From the NCBI RefSeq assembly GCF_022712275.1, contig NZ_JALAGU010000033.1:90752-154751 (forward strand): DNA of 64,000 bases, read 5' to 3'. Shown piece by piece: positions 6,631 to 15,112 of the stretch. Source of the DNA: Corynebacterium sp. Its GTDB lineage: Bacteria; Actinomycetota; Actinomycetes; Mycobacteriales; Mycobacteriaceae. The notes beneath the pieces are model-generated. The model searched no databases. It was given only the letters and a program-made list of their open reading frames with translations, and was not told where the DNA came from. Made by a program: the position numbers and the translations under genes. How positions within the stretch are numbered: the first letter of the stretch is position 1; every line of letters begins with the position of its first letter.

Positions 6631-8907
6631 TCACAGTCCTCGTCGCCGGAACAGTGACCGCGGCACCAGCACCGCCAGCACCCGGGTGACCCGACTGCCG
6701 CGTCCGGACAGGTCCTCGACCGCACCGTCCAACAGTCCGCGCAGGTCCTCCCGCGAGTCCGAGTAGTCCCGGCCACCGAAACGCTCCGCTGAGGCCGCGG
6801 ACGCCAGCGCCTGCACCTGGTCACCGCCGAGCTGCTCGGCCCAGGCCTCGGGCGTGCGGGCCCGCAGGTCTCCCGACGCCGGGCTCAGCCCGAGGTCCGT
6901 GGCCTTCGCGGTGGCCTCGGACCAGGCGTCCTGCGCCGGGTGACCGCCGGAGGTGATGCCACGGCGACGCCACCGGCCCACCAGCCACCGCACCAGCGCC
7001 GGAGCCAGGAGCAGCAGGACCACACCTACCGCCACCAGCACCGGAAGCGGGATCGTGAACCCGGAATCCTCCTCATCAATCTCCGGGGACGCCGGATCCT
7101 CCGGCATCTCCTCGGGCTGCGGGATCGCAGAGGGCTCTGAGGGCTCTGAGGGCTCCGGTGGTTCCGGGGTCTCCGAGGGGGTCTCGGACTCGGCCGGCGG
7201 TTCCTCCGAGGGCTCCGGTGGTTCCGGGGTCTCCTCAGCCGGAGTCTCCTCGGCGGGCTGTCCTTCCGCGGAAACCTCCAGGCCACCGGGACCACCCGGC
7301 GTCGGCTCGAAGGCGACCCAGCCGATGCCGTCGACGAGGATCTCCGGCCAGGCGTGCAGCTCCCGTGCCTTCACGTTCGTCGGGCCCTCAGCATTGGTCC
7401 GGGCCGCGTACCCCACCGCCATGCGGGCGGGGATACCCAGCTCACGCGCCATGACGGTGAAGGTCGAGGCATAGTGCACGCAGAACCCGGAGCGCTGGGT
7501 CAGCAGGGACTCCATGACGGAATACGGTCCCTCCGCCCCGGGGTCGTAGGGGACCGAGTCGTCGTAGCTGAAACCGCTGGTGCGGAACCAGTTCTCGAGC
7601 GCGTACCCGGCCTGGATCCGGTCTGTCACTCCCCCGGCCGCCTCGTTCGCGGCATCGCGCAGCGAGGTCGGCATCTCTCCCGGAAGTTCCAGGTAGGACG
7701 CCTGGTCGATCGTTCCGGTGTCCACACCGGACGCCGCCAGGGCACCGAGGTCCACCTCGCCGAGCCTGCTGGAGACCAGCGGCACCGATTCGACGGTGTA
7801 CAGGTCACCGTCGCGGGTCACGGCCTTCGACGCCTTCGCGGTCGCGGAGTCCGTCATCCAGGTCCATTTGTCCGGTTCGAAGTCACTCCGGTCCTCCGGC
7901 CTCTCCTCGGTGGGAACCACCCGGTACGCCGACTGCGGCAGCGGCAGCCATTCACTGCGCAGCCCGTCCATCGTCACCGTCGTCGACTGCAGGCCCGGCG
8001 GTGTCTGTGCCGACCGGGGTTCATCGAGGCTGACGGCGCCGTCCTCCCTGGCGTCCTCCTTCGGGGTCCAGCGCCCGTCCTCGAAGTCGGCGAGGGTGGC
8101 CAGCGTGAAGTAGTGCGCTCCCGGGGTCGCGGTCTCGAAGCTGAAGACGCGGGACCCGCTGCGTTTCTGCAGGTCCTCGGCCAGGGAGACGGTGACGTCC
8201 GGCACGGTGCTGTTCACCGGGGACTTCACCACCGCCGGGTTCCAGACGCGGTCGGTGGCGTCCGGCATCGCGGCGACGACACCTACCGCGATGACGCCGG
8301 CCAGTGCCGCCATCGTCAGGCCTGGCACCGAGATCCGGGGCGCGGCGGTCCAGGCCAGGAGCACCAGCAGGACGCCGGCCGCGATGATCAGCGACCGGTC
8401 GACGACCACACCCGTCGCGGCGACCGGCGCGAGCAGCAGCAGGGACAGGAAACCGCCGGTGGCGAACGGTGCACCTACCCCGACCAGCAGGGAGGACGCC
8501 GCGATCCCCAGCATCAGGCCCATGAGCAGCAGCAGGTCACCGACCGGACCGGCGGGGTCGAAGGGTGTCGCCGCGGTGTTGACCACCTGCGCCGCCTGGT
8601 CGAACATGTCGACCGGGTGGCGTAGCCACTCCCCCGCACGCCCGGTGCCGATGAGCAGGACGAACCACGTCACCGCGCCGGCCGAGGCGCCGCTGACCAG
8701 GGCGAGAGTCTCCCGGCGTGGCGGCAGGACCGAGGCCACGACGGTCGCAGGGAGAACGGTCACCGCGAAGATCAGGAGGATCTGCCACTGCCACGCACCG
8801 ACGTGGAAGATGAGGTCCATCGACTGCAGGACCACGGCGCACAGCAGGGTGATGAGGACGCCGGCCATCAGAAGCCGGGGTCGGAAAGCTCTGGTCGGGG
8901 CGGCCAT
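6631..8907 (-). CDS. Transglutaminase-like membrane protein (TgpA/DUF3488 family)
   Basis: 758-residue membrane protein. About six N-terminal hydrophobic segments (to about residue 215) are followed by an extracytoplasmic transglutaminase core with Cys in RSGFCVHYAS, His in ARELHAWPEI and Asp in the following ILVDG. A Pro/Glu/Ser-rich linker, one more TM helix (FTIPLPVLVAVGVVLLLLAP) and a DUF4129-like cytoplasmic tail come after. It is the last gene of moxR - DUF58 - tgpA, a widespread trio linked to cell-envelope or chaperone-like functions. Its ATG shares one base with the DUF58 stop. The biochemical role is not established. Confidence 0.9.
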   Translation of the reverse strand: MAAPTRAFRPRLLMAGVLITLLCAVVLQSMDLIFHVGAWQWQILLIFAVTVLPATVVASVLPPRRETLALVSGASAGAVTWFVLLIGTGRAGEWLRHPVDMFDQAAQVVNTAATPFDPAGPVGDLLLLMGLMLGIAASSLLVGVGAPFATGGFLSLLLLAPVAATGVVVDRSLIIAAGVLLVLLAWTAAPRISVPGLTMAALAGVIAVGVVAAMPDATDRVWNPAVVKSPVNSTVPDVTVSLAEDLQKRSGSRVFSFETATPGAHYFTLATLADFEDGRWTPKEDAREDGAVSLDEPRSAQTPPGLQSTTVTMDGLRSEWLPLPQSAYRVVPTEERPEDRSDFEPDKWTWMTDSATAKASKAVTRDGDLYTVESVPLVSSRLGEVDLGALAASGVDTGTIDQASYLELPGEMPTSLRDAANEAAGGVTDRIQAGYALENWFRTSGFSYDDSVPYDPGAEGPYSVMESLLTQRSGFCVHYASTFTVMARELGIPARMAVGYAARTNAEGPTNVKARELHAWPEILVDGIGWVAFEPTPGGPGGLEVSAEGQPAEETPAEETPEPPEPSEEPPAESETPSETPEPPEPSEPSEPSAIPQPEEMPEDPASPEIDEEDSGFTIPLPVLVAVGVVLLLLAPALVRWLVGRWRRRGITSGGHPAQDAWSEATAKATDLGLSPASGDLRARTPEAWAEQLGGDQVQALASAASAERFGGRDYSDSREDLRGLLDGAVEDLSGRGSRVTRVLAVLVPRSLFRRRGL
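7135..7240 (+). repeat. In-frame repeat coding for a Pro/Glu/Ser linker
   Basis: GAGGGCTCTGAGGGCTCT is followed by two copies of a 27-base unit beginning GAGGGCTCCGGTGGTTCC, about 60 bases apart. On the minus strand they encode repeated EETPEPPEPSE peptides in the linker between the transglutaminase core and the last TM helix. Such repeats commonly vary in copy number between strains. Confidence 0.8.
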
Positions 8908-10004
8908 CAGCGACGCGCCTCCGGGGTGTTCAGGGCGAGGTCCTCCACGACGACGAGTTCACCGGTGGCTCCATTATCTCCGGCGCCCCTCATCCGGTCG
9001 GTGAGACCGCGGGTGACGGTGCCGGTGACGATCACATCGGCGGGGACCACCAGCGCGTCCCCGGGCGTGTCCCCGGCAGTGTCCGTGGTGCTGACGAGCG
9101 CGAGGACGCGGCGCACCTCGTCGCCGTGTCCGCAGGCCTCGACCGGGCGGTCACCGCAGGTGAGCAGCACCCGGTAGCCCTCCTCGAGCAGCCGGTCGGC
9201 GACAGTGACCGTCGCCGAGACCGCCGCCTCGAAGGACACCTCAGAGCTGTAGCAGTCGGCATCGGTGACCAAGTGCACGGTCGCGTCCTTCAGATCGGGG
9301 GCGTCGTACTGGTTGACCAGCAATTTTCCCAGTCGGGCGCTCTGTTTCCAGTGGACCTGACGCACGGCGTCCCCGGTGCGGAACTCACGCAGCACACCGG
9401 CTGGGATGCCGGACACCGCCGAGTAGTCCACGGCGGCGCCGTCACCGTCGTCGGAGCGGGCCGGCAGCGGGCCGGGGATCTCCTCGGGCAGACCGTCGAG
9501 CGGACGGGGCAGGACGAGGAGGTCACGCCCGGCGTCCACCCGGATCCGGCGGACAACCAGGCCCAACGGGTCCGGCAGGACGAGCCCGGCGATACCGGTC
9601 CACTGCACACCACGCTGCCGGGCACGGAAGTTCACCTGGGAATCGACCGGGGTCCGGGCGACTGTGGCGTTCTGTCGGACAGCGCGGTCGCCGAAGAGCC
9701 ACAGCACCCGGGTGTGCAGCTTGAGCGGCAGGCGTTGGACGACCGTCGCGGAACAAGCCACACCACCGCCGACGGTCGGGGTGGTGTCCGGCACGTCGAC
9801 CTCGGTGCGCATCTGTGCCAGCGGCGGCACCACCAGCACGAACAGCAGGGAGAGCAGCAGCATCACCGCGGGAAGCACCATGAGGTAGCGCAGATCCTGG
9901 AGTTCGAGGACGCGCCACAGCACCACGAGAATCACGGTGCAGACGAGGAAGCCCCACCCACGCCCGGTGAGCGCGACCGGCAGGGTCTTTCGCTTCGCCC
10001 TCAT
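8907..10004 (-). CDS. DUF58 domain protein
   Basis: 365 residues. Two N-terminal TM helices (about 14-60) precede a cytoplasmic DUF58 domain with the signature REFRTGDAVRQVHWKQSAR near residue 210, part of a von Willebrand A-like fold. It is the middle gene of the moxR - DUF58 - transglutaminase operon: 10 nt after moxR and overlapping the next start by one base. MoxR ATPases are thought to act on vWA-like partners, and this is the likely partner here. Exact function unknown. Confidence 0.88.
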   Translation of the reverse strand: MRAKRKTLPVALTGRGWGFLVCTVILVVLWRVLELQDLRYLMVLPAVMLLLSLLFVLVVPPLAQMRTEVDVPDTTPTVGGGVACSATVVQRLPLKLHTRVLWLFGDRAVRQNATVARTPVDSQVNFRARQRGVQWTGIAGLVLPDPLGLVVRRIRVDAGRDLLVLPRPLDGLPEEIPGPLPARSDDGDGAAVDYSAVSGIPAGVLREFRTGDAVRQVHWKQSARLGKLLVNQYDAPDLKDATVHLVTDADCYSSEVSFEAAVSATVTVADRLLEEGYRVLLTCGDRPVEACGHGDEVRRVLALVSTTDTAGDTPGDALVVPADVIVTGTVTRGLTDRMRGAGDNGATGELVVVEDLALNTPEARR

Positions 10005-10014
10005 CGCCGACCCG

Positions 10015-10998
10015 TCACTGCAGCCCGGTCGAGGCGACGATCCGGGAGACGAGATTCACCGCCGTGGAGTGGGCGTCGCCGACGGTGGCGAAGCGTCCCC
10101 GCAGCGACAGACGGTGCGGCAGCACCATGGCCGCCAGGTGGGCGACATCATCCGGGATCACGAAGCCGCGGCCCTGCATCGCCGCACGTGCCCGGGCCGC
10201 CCGGATCAGGTGCAGGGTGGCACGCGGGCTGGCGCCCAGGGCGATGTCGGGGTGTCGCCGCGTCGCCGAGACAATGTCCACCAGGTAGCGGGCGACCGGC
10301 TCGCCGACGGCGATGTCGCGGACCGCACGCTGCGCGGCGAGGACGTCGTCGACACCGACGACGCTGCGCACCAGTTCCTCAGGACGCCGTGCACCGTGGG
10401 AGAGCACCATGTCGATCTCCGCCTGCGGCTCCGGGTACCCCAGCGAGATGCGGGTCATGAACCGGTCACGCTGCGCCTCGGGCAGCGGGAAGGTCCCGGC
10501 CATGTCCTGCGGGTTCTGGGTCGCGATGACCATGAACAGGTCCGGCAGGTCATGGGTGGTGCCGTCGACGGTGACGCGGCGTTCGGCCATCGCCTCCAGC
10601 AGGGCGGACTGCGTCCTCGGCGAAGCACGGTTGACCTCGTCACCCACGGCGAAGTTCGTGAAGACGGGGCCGGGGTGGAACTGGAAGCGTTGGGCCTCGT
10701 CGTCGTAGACCGTCACACCGGTGACGTCGGTGGGCAGCATGTCCGAGGTGAACTGGATGCGCCTGACCTCGGCATTCACCGAACCGGCCAGGGCGGTCGC
10801 CAGGGTCGTCTTGCCGACACCGGGGACGTCCTCCAACAGGACATGACCGCCGGCGAGCAGGGTGGTGATGACGGCGTCGATCGCCGCGGTCTTGCCCTTG
10901 AGGACCTGCGCCAGGGAGGTGTGCAGGGTGTGGGCGAGATCGCGGACCGCGGTGACGGCGGCGTCAGTGGTGCCGGTGGTGCCGGTGGTGTCGTTCAT
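10015..10998 (-). CDS. MoxR-family AAA+ ATPase
   Basis: 327-residue AAA+ protein with Walker A VPGVGKTT at about residue 60 and Walker B/sensor region VGDEVNRASPRTQSALLEAM near residue 120. The N-terminus has a short Thr/Gly run encoded by GGTGGTGCC repeats. MoxR ATPases act as chaperones for vWA/DUF58 partners, and the downstream DUF58 and transglutaminase genes complete the usual trio. It begins 16 nt after the stop of uraH on the same strand and could be reached by read-through from the purine genes. Confidence 0.92.
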   Translation of the reverse strand: MNDTTGTTGTTDAAVTAVRDLAHTLHTSLAQVLKGKTAAIDAVITTLLAGGHVLLEDVPGVGKTTLATALAGSVNAEVRRIQFTSDMLPTDVTGVTVYDDEAQRFQFHPGPVFTNFAVGDEVNRASPRTQSALLEAMAERRVTVDGTTHDLPDLFMVIATQNPQDMAGTFPLPEAQRDRFMTRISLGYPEPQAEIDMVLSHGARRPEELVRSVVGVDDVLAAQRAVRDIAVGEPVARYLVDIVSATRRHPDIALGASPRATLHLIRAARARAAMQGRGFVIPDDVAHLAAMVLPHRLSLRGRFATVGDAHSTAVNLVSRIVASTGLQ

Positions 10999-11014
10999 CG
11001 ACGCGTCCTCCCCC

Positions 11015-11383
11015 TCAGGATCCGCGGTAGGTGGAGTAGCCGAAGGGGTTCAGCAGCAGCGGAATGTGCAGGTGGGAAGGGGTCGCCGGGTCCACCTCGG
11101 GGTCCTCGACAGTGAAGGTGATGTCCACCCACGGGTAAAGGGTGGCGGTGTCGGCGGCGGCGAGGAAGTCACCGGTGTGGAACCGCAGGCGGTAGGTGCC
11201 CGGGGCCGGGTCGACGGTGAAACGGTACCGGCCGTCGGCGTCGGTCGTGGCGGACTCCAGGACGGTCGGCTCGGCGGTGACGTCCGGGCCGTGGTCGGTG
11301 ACCTCGAGCTTGACGAGCTCGACCTGCAGACCCTGGGCGGGCAGACCGGTGGTGGTGTTGAGGCAGTGCGTGGACAGACTCAT
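11015..11383 (-). CDS. uraH: 5-hydroxyisourate hydrolase
   Basis: 122-residue transthyretin-like protein that hydrolyses 5-hydroxyisourate to OHCU in urate degradation. The family marks are the N-terminal STHCLNTTTGLPAQGL and the C-terminal YSTYRGS. ATG 11383 is preceded by AAGGAG at a good distance; the frame remains open further upstream, but nothing there matches the family. It is the third gene of guaD - uraD - uraH, 34 nt after uraD. Confidence 0.94.
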   Translation of the reverse strand: MSLSTHCLNTTTGLPAQGLQVELVKLEVTDHGPDVTAEPTVLESATTDADGRYRFTVDPAPGTYRLRFHTGDFLAAADTATLYPWVDITFTVEDPEVDPATPSHLHIPLLLNPFGYSTYRGS

Positions 11384-11417
11384 GATGGTGCTCCTTGTGG
11401 GTGTGTACTGCTCGGTG

Positions 11418-11906
11418 TTATTCAGTGACGGTGCCGCGCAGGCGCAGTCCGTTGATGGCGTCGAGCTGGCTGATGCTGAACAGCCACTCCTCGGCCGGGT
11501 CGACGGTGAGCCGTCGCTCCAGCTCGGCCCGGATCTCCGCACTCGACCGACCGGCGGCCTTGATGAGAAAATTCCAGCCGAAGTGCTCCCGGTAGGTCGG
11601 CTGGAGCTCACGCACGGCGTCCAGGTCGGCGGACTCCGTCGCACCCGCCTGCTCGGAGGCGGACCGGGAGCCGGCGGAGACGCTGCCGCCGATCGGGGGG
11701 TGGGCGTTGACCGCCGCCAGGACCTCCGACTCCGGCTGGGCCGCAAGCAGGGAGGACGCCGCGTCGACGAGTGCGTCGACCGAGGTGAACGGGCGGGCGT
11801 CCGCCACCGAGACGGCCAGCGGAGCGGAACCGAAGACGGCCTCCAGTTCCGGGGTGACGTCGGCGGCCGGGGCGTCGTTGAAGTCGGCGAGGGTGAACGT
11901 GGTCAT
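11418..11906 (-). CDS. uraD: OHCU decarboxylase
   Basis: 162-residue 2-oxo-4-hydroxy-4-carboxy-5-ureidoimidazoline decarboxylase, making (S)-allantoin. It contains NAHPPIGG at about residue 68, a variant of the usual HPRIG, and GWNFLIKAAGRS, corresponding to the family FLIxATGxS. Glu residues in the ALERRL region are conserved. ATG 11906 overlaps the guaD stop as ATGA, so the two genes are coupled. Confidence 0.92.
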   Translation of the reverse strand: MTTFTLADFNDAPAADVTPELEAVFGSAPLAVSVADARPFTSVDALVDAASSLLAAQPESEVLAAVNAHPPIGGSVSAGSRSASEQAGATESADLDAVRELQPTYREHFGWNFLIKAAGRSSAEIRAELERRLTVDPAEEWLFSISQLDAINGLRLRGTVTE

Positions 11907-13273
11907 GGCGCCATCGTAGCCATCCCCGCACCCGGCGTCCCCACCAGCGTGCCGTTGACCACCACCCCCGCGACCGTCCGGTCGTCGCCGAGCATGAGGC
12001 AGGCGAAGAGGAGCTCCTCGGTGGTGGTGCACCGTGCGGCACGGTGGGCGAGGACGGGATCGGCGGGTGTCCCGGACGTGGCAGTGCCGGCTGCCGGGTC
12101 GAGGATGACGAGGTCGGCGTCCTTCCCCGGTGTGATGCTGCCGACGTGTGCGTCCACCCCGAGGGCACGGGCACCGTCGAGGGTGGAGTGGTGCAGCAGG
12201 TCGGCGGCGGTCAGCGGGGCGGAGCCGGTGGAGCTGGCGAGGAGACGGGAGACCTTGTACGCCTCCCCCGCCGTGGCCAGCGGGGACAGCGAGGTGCCGG
12301 CGCCGACATCCGAGCCGAAACCGATGCGCAGGTCCGGGACCTTGCTGCGGATGTCCTTGAGCGGGAAGAGTCCGGAGCCGAGGAAATTGTTCGAGGTCGG
12401 GCAGTGTGCCAGCGAGGCCCGGGCCTCGTCGAGACGGGTGAGTTCGCGGTCACTGAGGTGGACCGCATGGCCGAAGACGGCGCGTTCCCGGACCAGACCG
12501 GCGCGGTCGTAGACGTCGGTGTAGTCGGTTGCCTGCGGGAACAGTTCTGCCACCCAGTCACATTCGGCGGTGTTCTCGGCGAGGTGGGTCTGGATGACGA
12601 CGTCCGGGTGGTCGGCGGCGAGCTCACCGAGGGCCCGGAGCTGGGCGTCCGAGGAGGTCGGTGCGAAGCGCGGGGTGATGGCGTACTCCAGGCGTCCGGT
12701 CCCGTGCCAGCGGTCGATGAGTGCCTTACTGTCCGCGACGGCGGACTCGGGGGTGTCGAGCAGGTCGGCCGGGGCGTTGCGGTCCATGCACATCTTGCCC
12801 GTGATGATCCGCAGGTCCTTACGCTGCGCGGCCGTGAACAGGGCGTCCACGCTGTGCGCGTGGACCGTGGAGAACACCAGGGCGGTGGTGACACCGTTGC
12901 GGAGCAGCTGGTCGGTGAAGAACTCCGCGGTGGCCTCGGCATGGGCCTTCTCGGCGAAGCGGGCTTCGGCGGGGAAGGTGTAGCGGTCGAGCCAGTCGAG
13001 CAGCTGCTCGCCGGGCGAGGCGATCATCCCGATCTGCGGGTAGTGGACGTGGCAGTCCACGAGGCCGGGGATGATCAGTGCGTCGCCGTGGTCGAGGAAG
13101 GCAGTGTCAGGGTAGGCGCCCAGGATGTCGGACGCCTCCCCCACCGCCACGATGGTGGAGCCGTCGACGACGACGGCGCCGTTCGGGATGTCGAGCAGTT
13201 CGGGGGTGCTGGGCGAGGTGTTGGTGGAGGTCGCGTCCTGCGGGGTGACGACGTGACCGAGGTGGATGTCCAC
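11903..13273 (-). CDS. guaD: Guanine deaminase (amidohydrolase family)
   Basis: 456-residue zinc amidohydrolase converting guanine to xanthine. Metal ligands are visible in GLVDCHVHYPQ (His-x-His), QTHLAEN, FGHAVHLSD and GFGSDVGAG. The substrate segment ITPRFAPTSS is typical of GuaD. It sits between two purine-type NCS2 permeases upstream and uraD/uraH downstream, matching a role in purine salvage or catabolism. A gap of 181 bases separates it from the upstream permease, with no recognisable element seen in it. Confidence 0.92.
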   Translation of the reverse strand: MDIHLGHVVTPQDATSTNTSPSTPELLDIPNGAVVVDGSTIVAVGEASDILGAYPDTAFLDHGDALIIPGLVDCHVHYPQIGMIASPGEQLLDWLDRYTFPAEARFAEKAHAEATAEFFTDQLLRNGVTTALVFSTVHAHSVDALFTAAQRKDLRIITGKMCMDRNAPADLLDTPESAVADSKALIDRWHGTGRLEYAITPRFAPTSSDAQLRALGELAADHPDVVIQTHLAENTAECDWVAELFPQATDYTDVYDRAGLVRERAVFGHAVHLSDRELTRLDEARASLAHCPTSNNFLGSGLFPLKDIRSKVPDLRIGFGSDVGAGTSLSPLATAGEAYKVSRLLASSTGSAPLTAADLLHHSTLDGARALGVDAHVGSITPGKDADLVILDPAAGTATSGTPADPVLAHRAARCTTTEELLFACLMLGDDRTVAGVVVNGTLVGTPGAGMATMAP

Positions 13274-13454
13274 GGGGATTCTCCTGGGGAATGGGGTCGC
13301 AGAGGGGCTGGGCGGTGTGATGCCCGCTCACGCCCCGTGGGCGATCTGTCCCCTGGTCCACGCCCGGAGGTGTCCTGTCCCGTGTCTCATGGGCACGAGT
13401 ATGCCGGAGCCGTGTTTCGGCCGTGTCACATCGGCGCATCGCGCAGCAGCCGGG

Positions 13455-15044
13455 CTACTCCTGCTTCCGCTCCTCGGCGGCACGGATCTCCTCCGCCTTC
13501 GCCGCGGCAGCACGGGCCTCAGCGACCGCGGCCCGGGCGATCTCCGCCTTCGACTGCGCCCACACCGCCGCACGCTCGGCGTTGTTGAGCACCACCGAGG
13601 TGGACTCCGAGTCCCCGGTCGGGCCGGATCCGTCGGTCTCCTCCGGCCCCTCGGTCTTCTTCCCCTCCAGCGCCGGGGCGAGGTGCCCGCCACCGGTGCG
13701 GTTGAGCAGCAGGTTGAGGACGATCACCGTGATCGCACCGGCGGAGATGCCGGAGTCCAGGATCATCTCCAGCTCCTCCGGCAGCTTCTCGTACATACCC
13801 GGCAGGACGCTCGGTAGCATGGCCACCGCGATGGACACACCGACGATCAGGGCGCGGGTCTCGTTCCACACGACCGTGGACAGCGTCCTGATACCGGAGG
13901 ACGCGACCATGCCGAACAGTGCGACTCCGGCCCCGCCGAGCACCTGGGACGGGATACCGGTCGCCACGGCACCCATCTTCGGCAGCAGGCCGAGGATGAT
14001 GAGGATGATGCCGGCCGCGGTCACCACGAAGCGCGAGGCGATGCGGGACAGCGCCACCAGGCCCACATTCTGGGCGAACGCGGAGTACGGGAAGGTGTTG
14101 AAGACACCACCGAGGACGGTGGCCAGACCGTCGGCCCGCAGACCGTCGGAGAGCGTGCGACCGTCGACCGGCTTCTTCACCACGTCACCGACGGCGATGA
14201 TGTCACCGGTGGTCTCGGTCATGATGACCAGGCCCACGATGACCATGGTGAAGATGGCGGCGGCGTCGAAGGTCGGGGCACCGAACTGGAACGGGGTGGG
14301 GATGTCCACCCAGGACGCCGGGCCGACCTCGGACCAGTCGGTCATACCCATGAACTGACCGATGACGGTACCGACGATGATGCCCCCGAGCACCGCCAGG
14401 GACTTCGCGCGAACCGGGGCGAACCGGTGGATGCAGATCACGACGATCAGCGTCAACAGGGCGAGCAGGAAACCCTTGGCGGTTCCGATCTCGGACTCTT
14501 CACCGTTGCTGTTGTGCACCCAGCCGGCCGCGACCGAGAGCAGCGACAGGCCCACCACGGTGATGACGGTGCCGGTGACGATCGGCGGGAAGTACCGCAC
14601 CAGCCGCGCGAACAGCGGCGCGAGGAGGATCATCATCACGCCCGCGGCGATCACCGAACCGTAGATCGCGGTGACGCCGTGCTCGGAGCCGATGGCGATC
14701 ATCGGCGAGACAGCGACGAAGGACACGCCCTGCATCAGCGGGAGTTTCGCACCGAATCGCCACAGTCCGACCGACTGGATCACCGAGGCCAGACCGGCGA
14801 CGAACAGGTCGGCGACGATGAGATGGTGCAGGTCAGAGGAGTCGAACTGACCTGCGTTGATCAGCGCGCCACCGACGATGAGCGGCACGGCCACCGCACC
14901 GGCGTACATCGCCAGCACGTGCTGCAGGCCGAGGATGAACAGCCGGGGCCACGGCGGACGCTGGTCGACGGGATGGAGGGCAGGCGAGTCGGCTACGGGG
15001 TCGGGGGCGGACTCACCCGGCGCGGCATTCGGCGATTCGGTCAT
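13455..15044 (-). CDS. NCS2-family uric acid/xanthine permease, copy 1
   Basis: 529-residue nucleobase:cation symporter with about 14 TM segments. NCS2 marks include QHVLAMYAGAVAVPLIVGG near the N-terminus, QGVSFVAVSPMIAIGSEHG, and the signature around TETTGDIIAVGDVV. The C-terminus is an unusual charged, Ala/Glu/Arg-rich tail (AVAEARAAAAKAEEIRAAEE) likely to form a coiled coil. ATG 15044 (MTESPNAAP) is preferred over an upstream in-frame start at 15095, since homology to copy 2 begins after it. Tandem duplicate of the next gene. Confidence 0.92.
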   Translation of the reverse strand: MTESPNAAPGESAPDPVADSPALHPVDQRPPWPRLFILGLQHVLAMYAGAVAVPLIVGGALINAGQFDSSDLHHLIVADLFVAGLASVIQSVGLWRFGAKLPLMQGVSFVAVSPMIAIGSEHGVTAIYGSVIAAGVMMILLAPLFARLVRYFPPIVTGTVITVVGLSLLSVAAGWVHNSNGEESEIGTAKGFLLALLTLIVVICIHRFAPVRAKSLAVLGGIIVGTVIGQFMGMTDWSEVGPASWVDIPTPFQFGAPTFDAAAIFTMVIVGLVIMTETTGDIIAVGDVVKKPVDGRTLSDGLRADGLATVLGGVFNTFPYSAFAQNVGLVALSRIASRFVVTAAGIILIILGLLPKMGAVATGIPSQVLGGAGVALFGMVASSGIRTLSTVVWNETRALIVGVSIAVAMLPSVLPGMYEKLPEELEMILDSGISAGAITVIVLNLLLNRTGGGHLAPALEGKKTEGPEETDGSGPTGDSESTSVVLNNAERAAVWAQSKAEIARAAVAEARAAAAKAEEIRAAEERKQE

Positions 15045-15112
15045 GCGGAGAATTATGACACCCGTACTGTTTGAGATCTGTGTCCGGGGGATCATGGCGC
15101 CCCCGGTTGTGG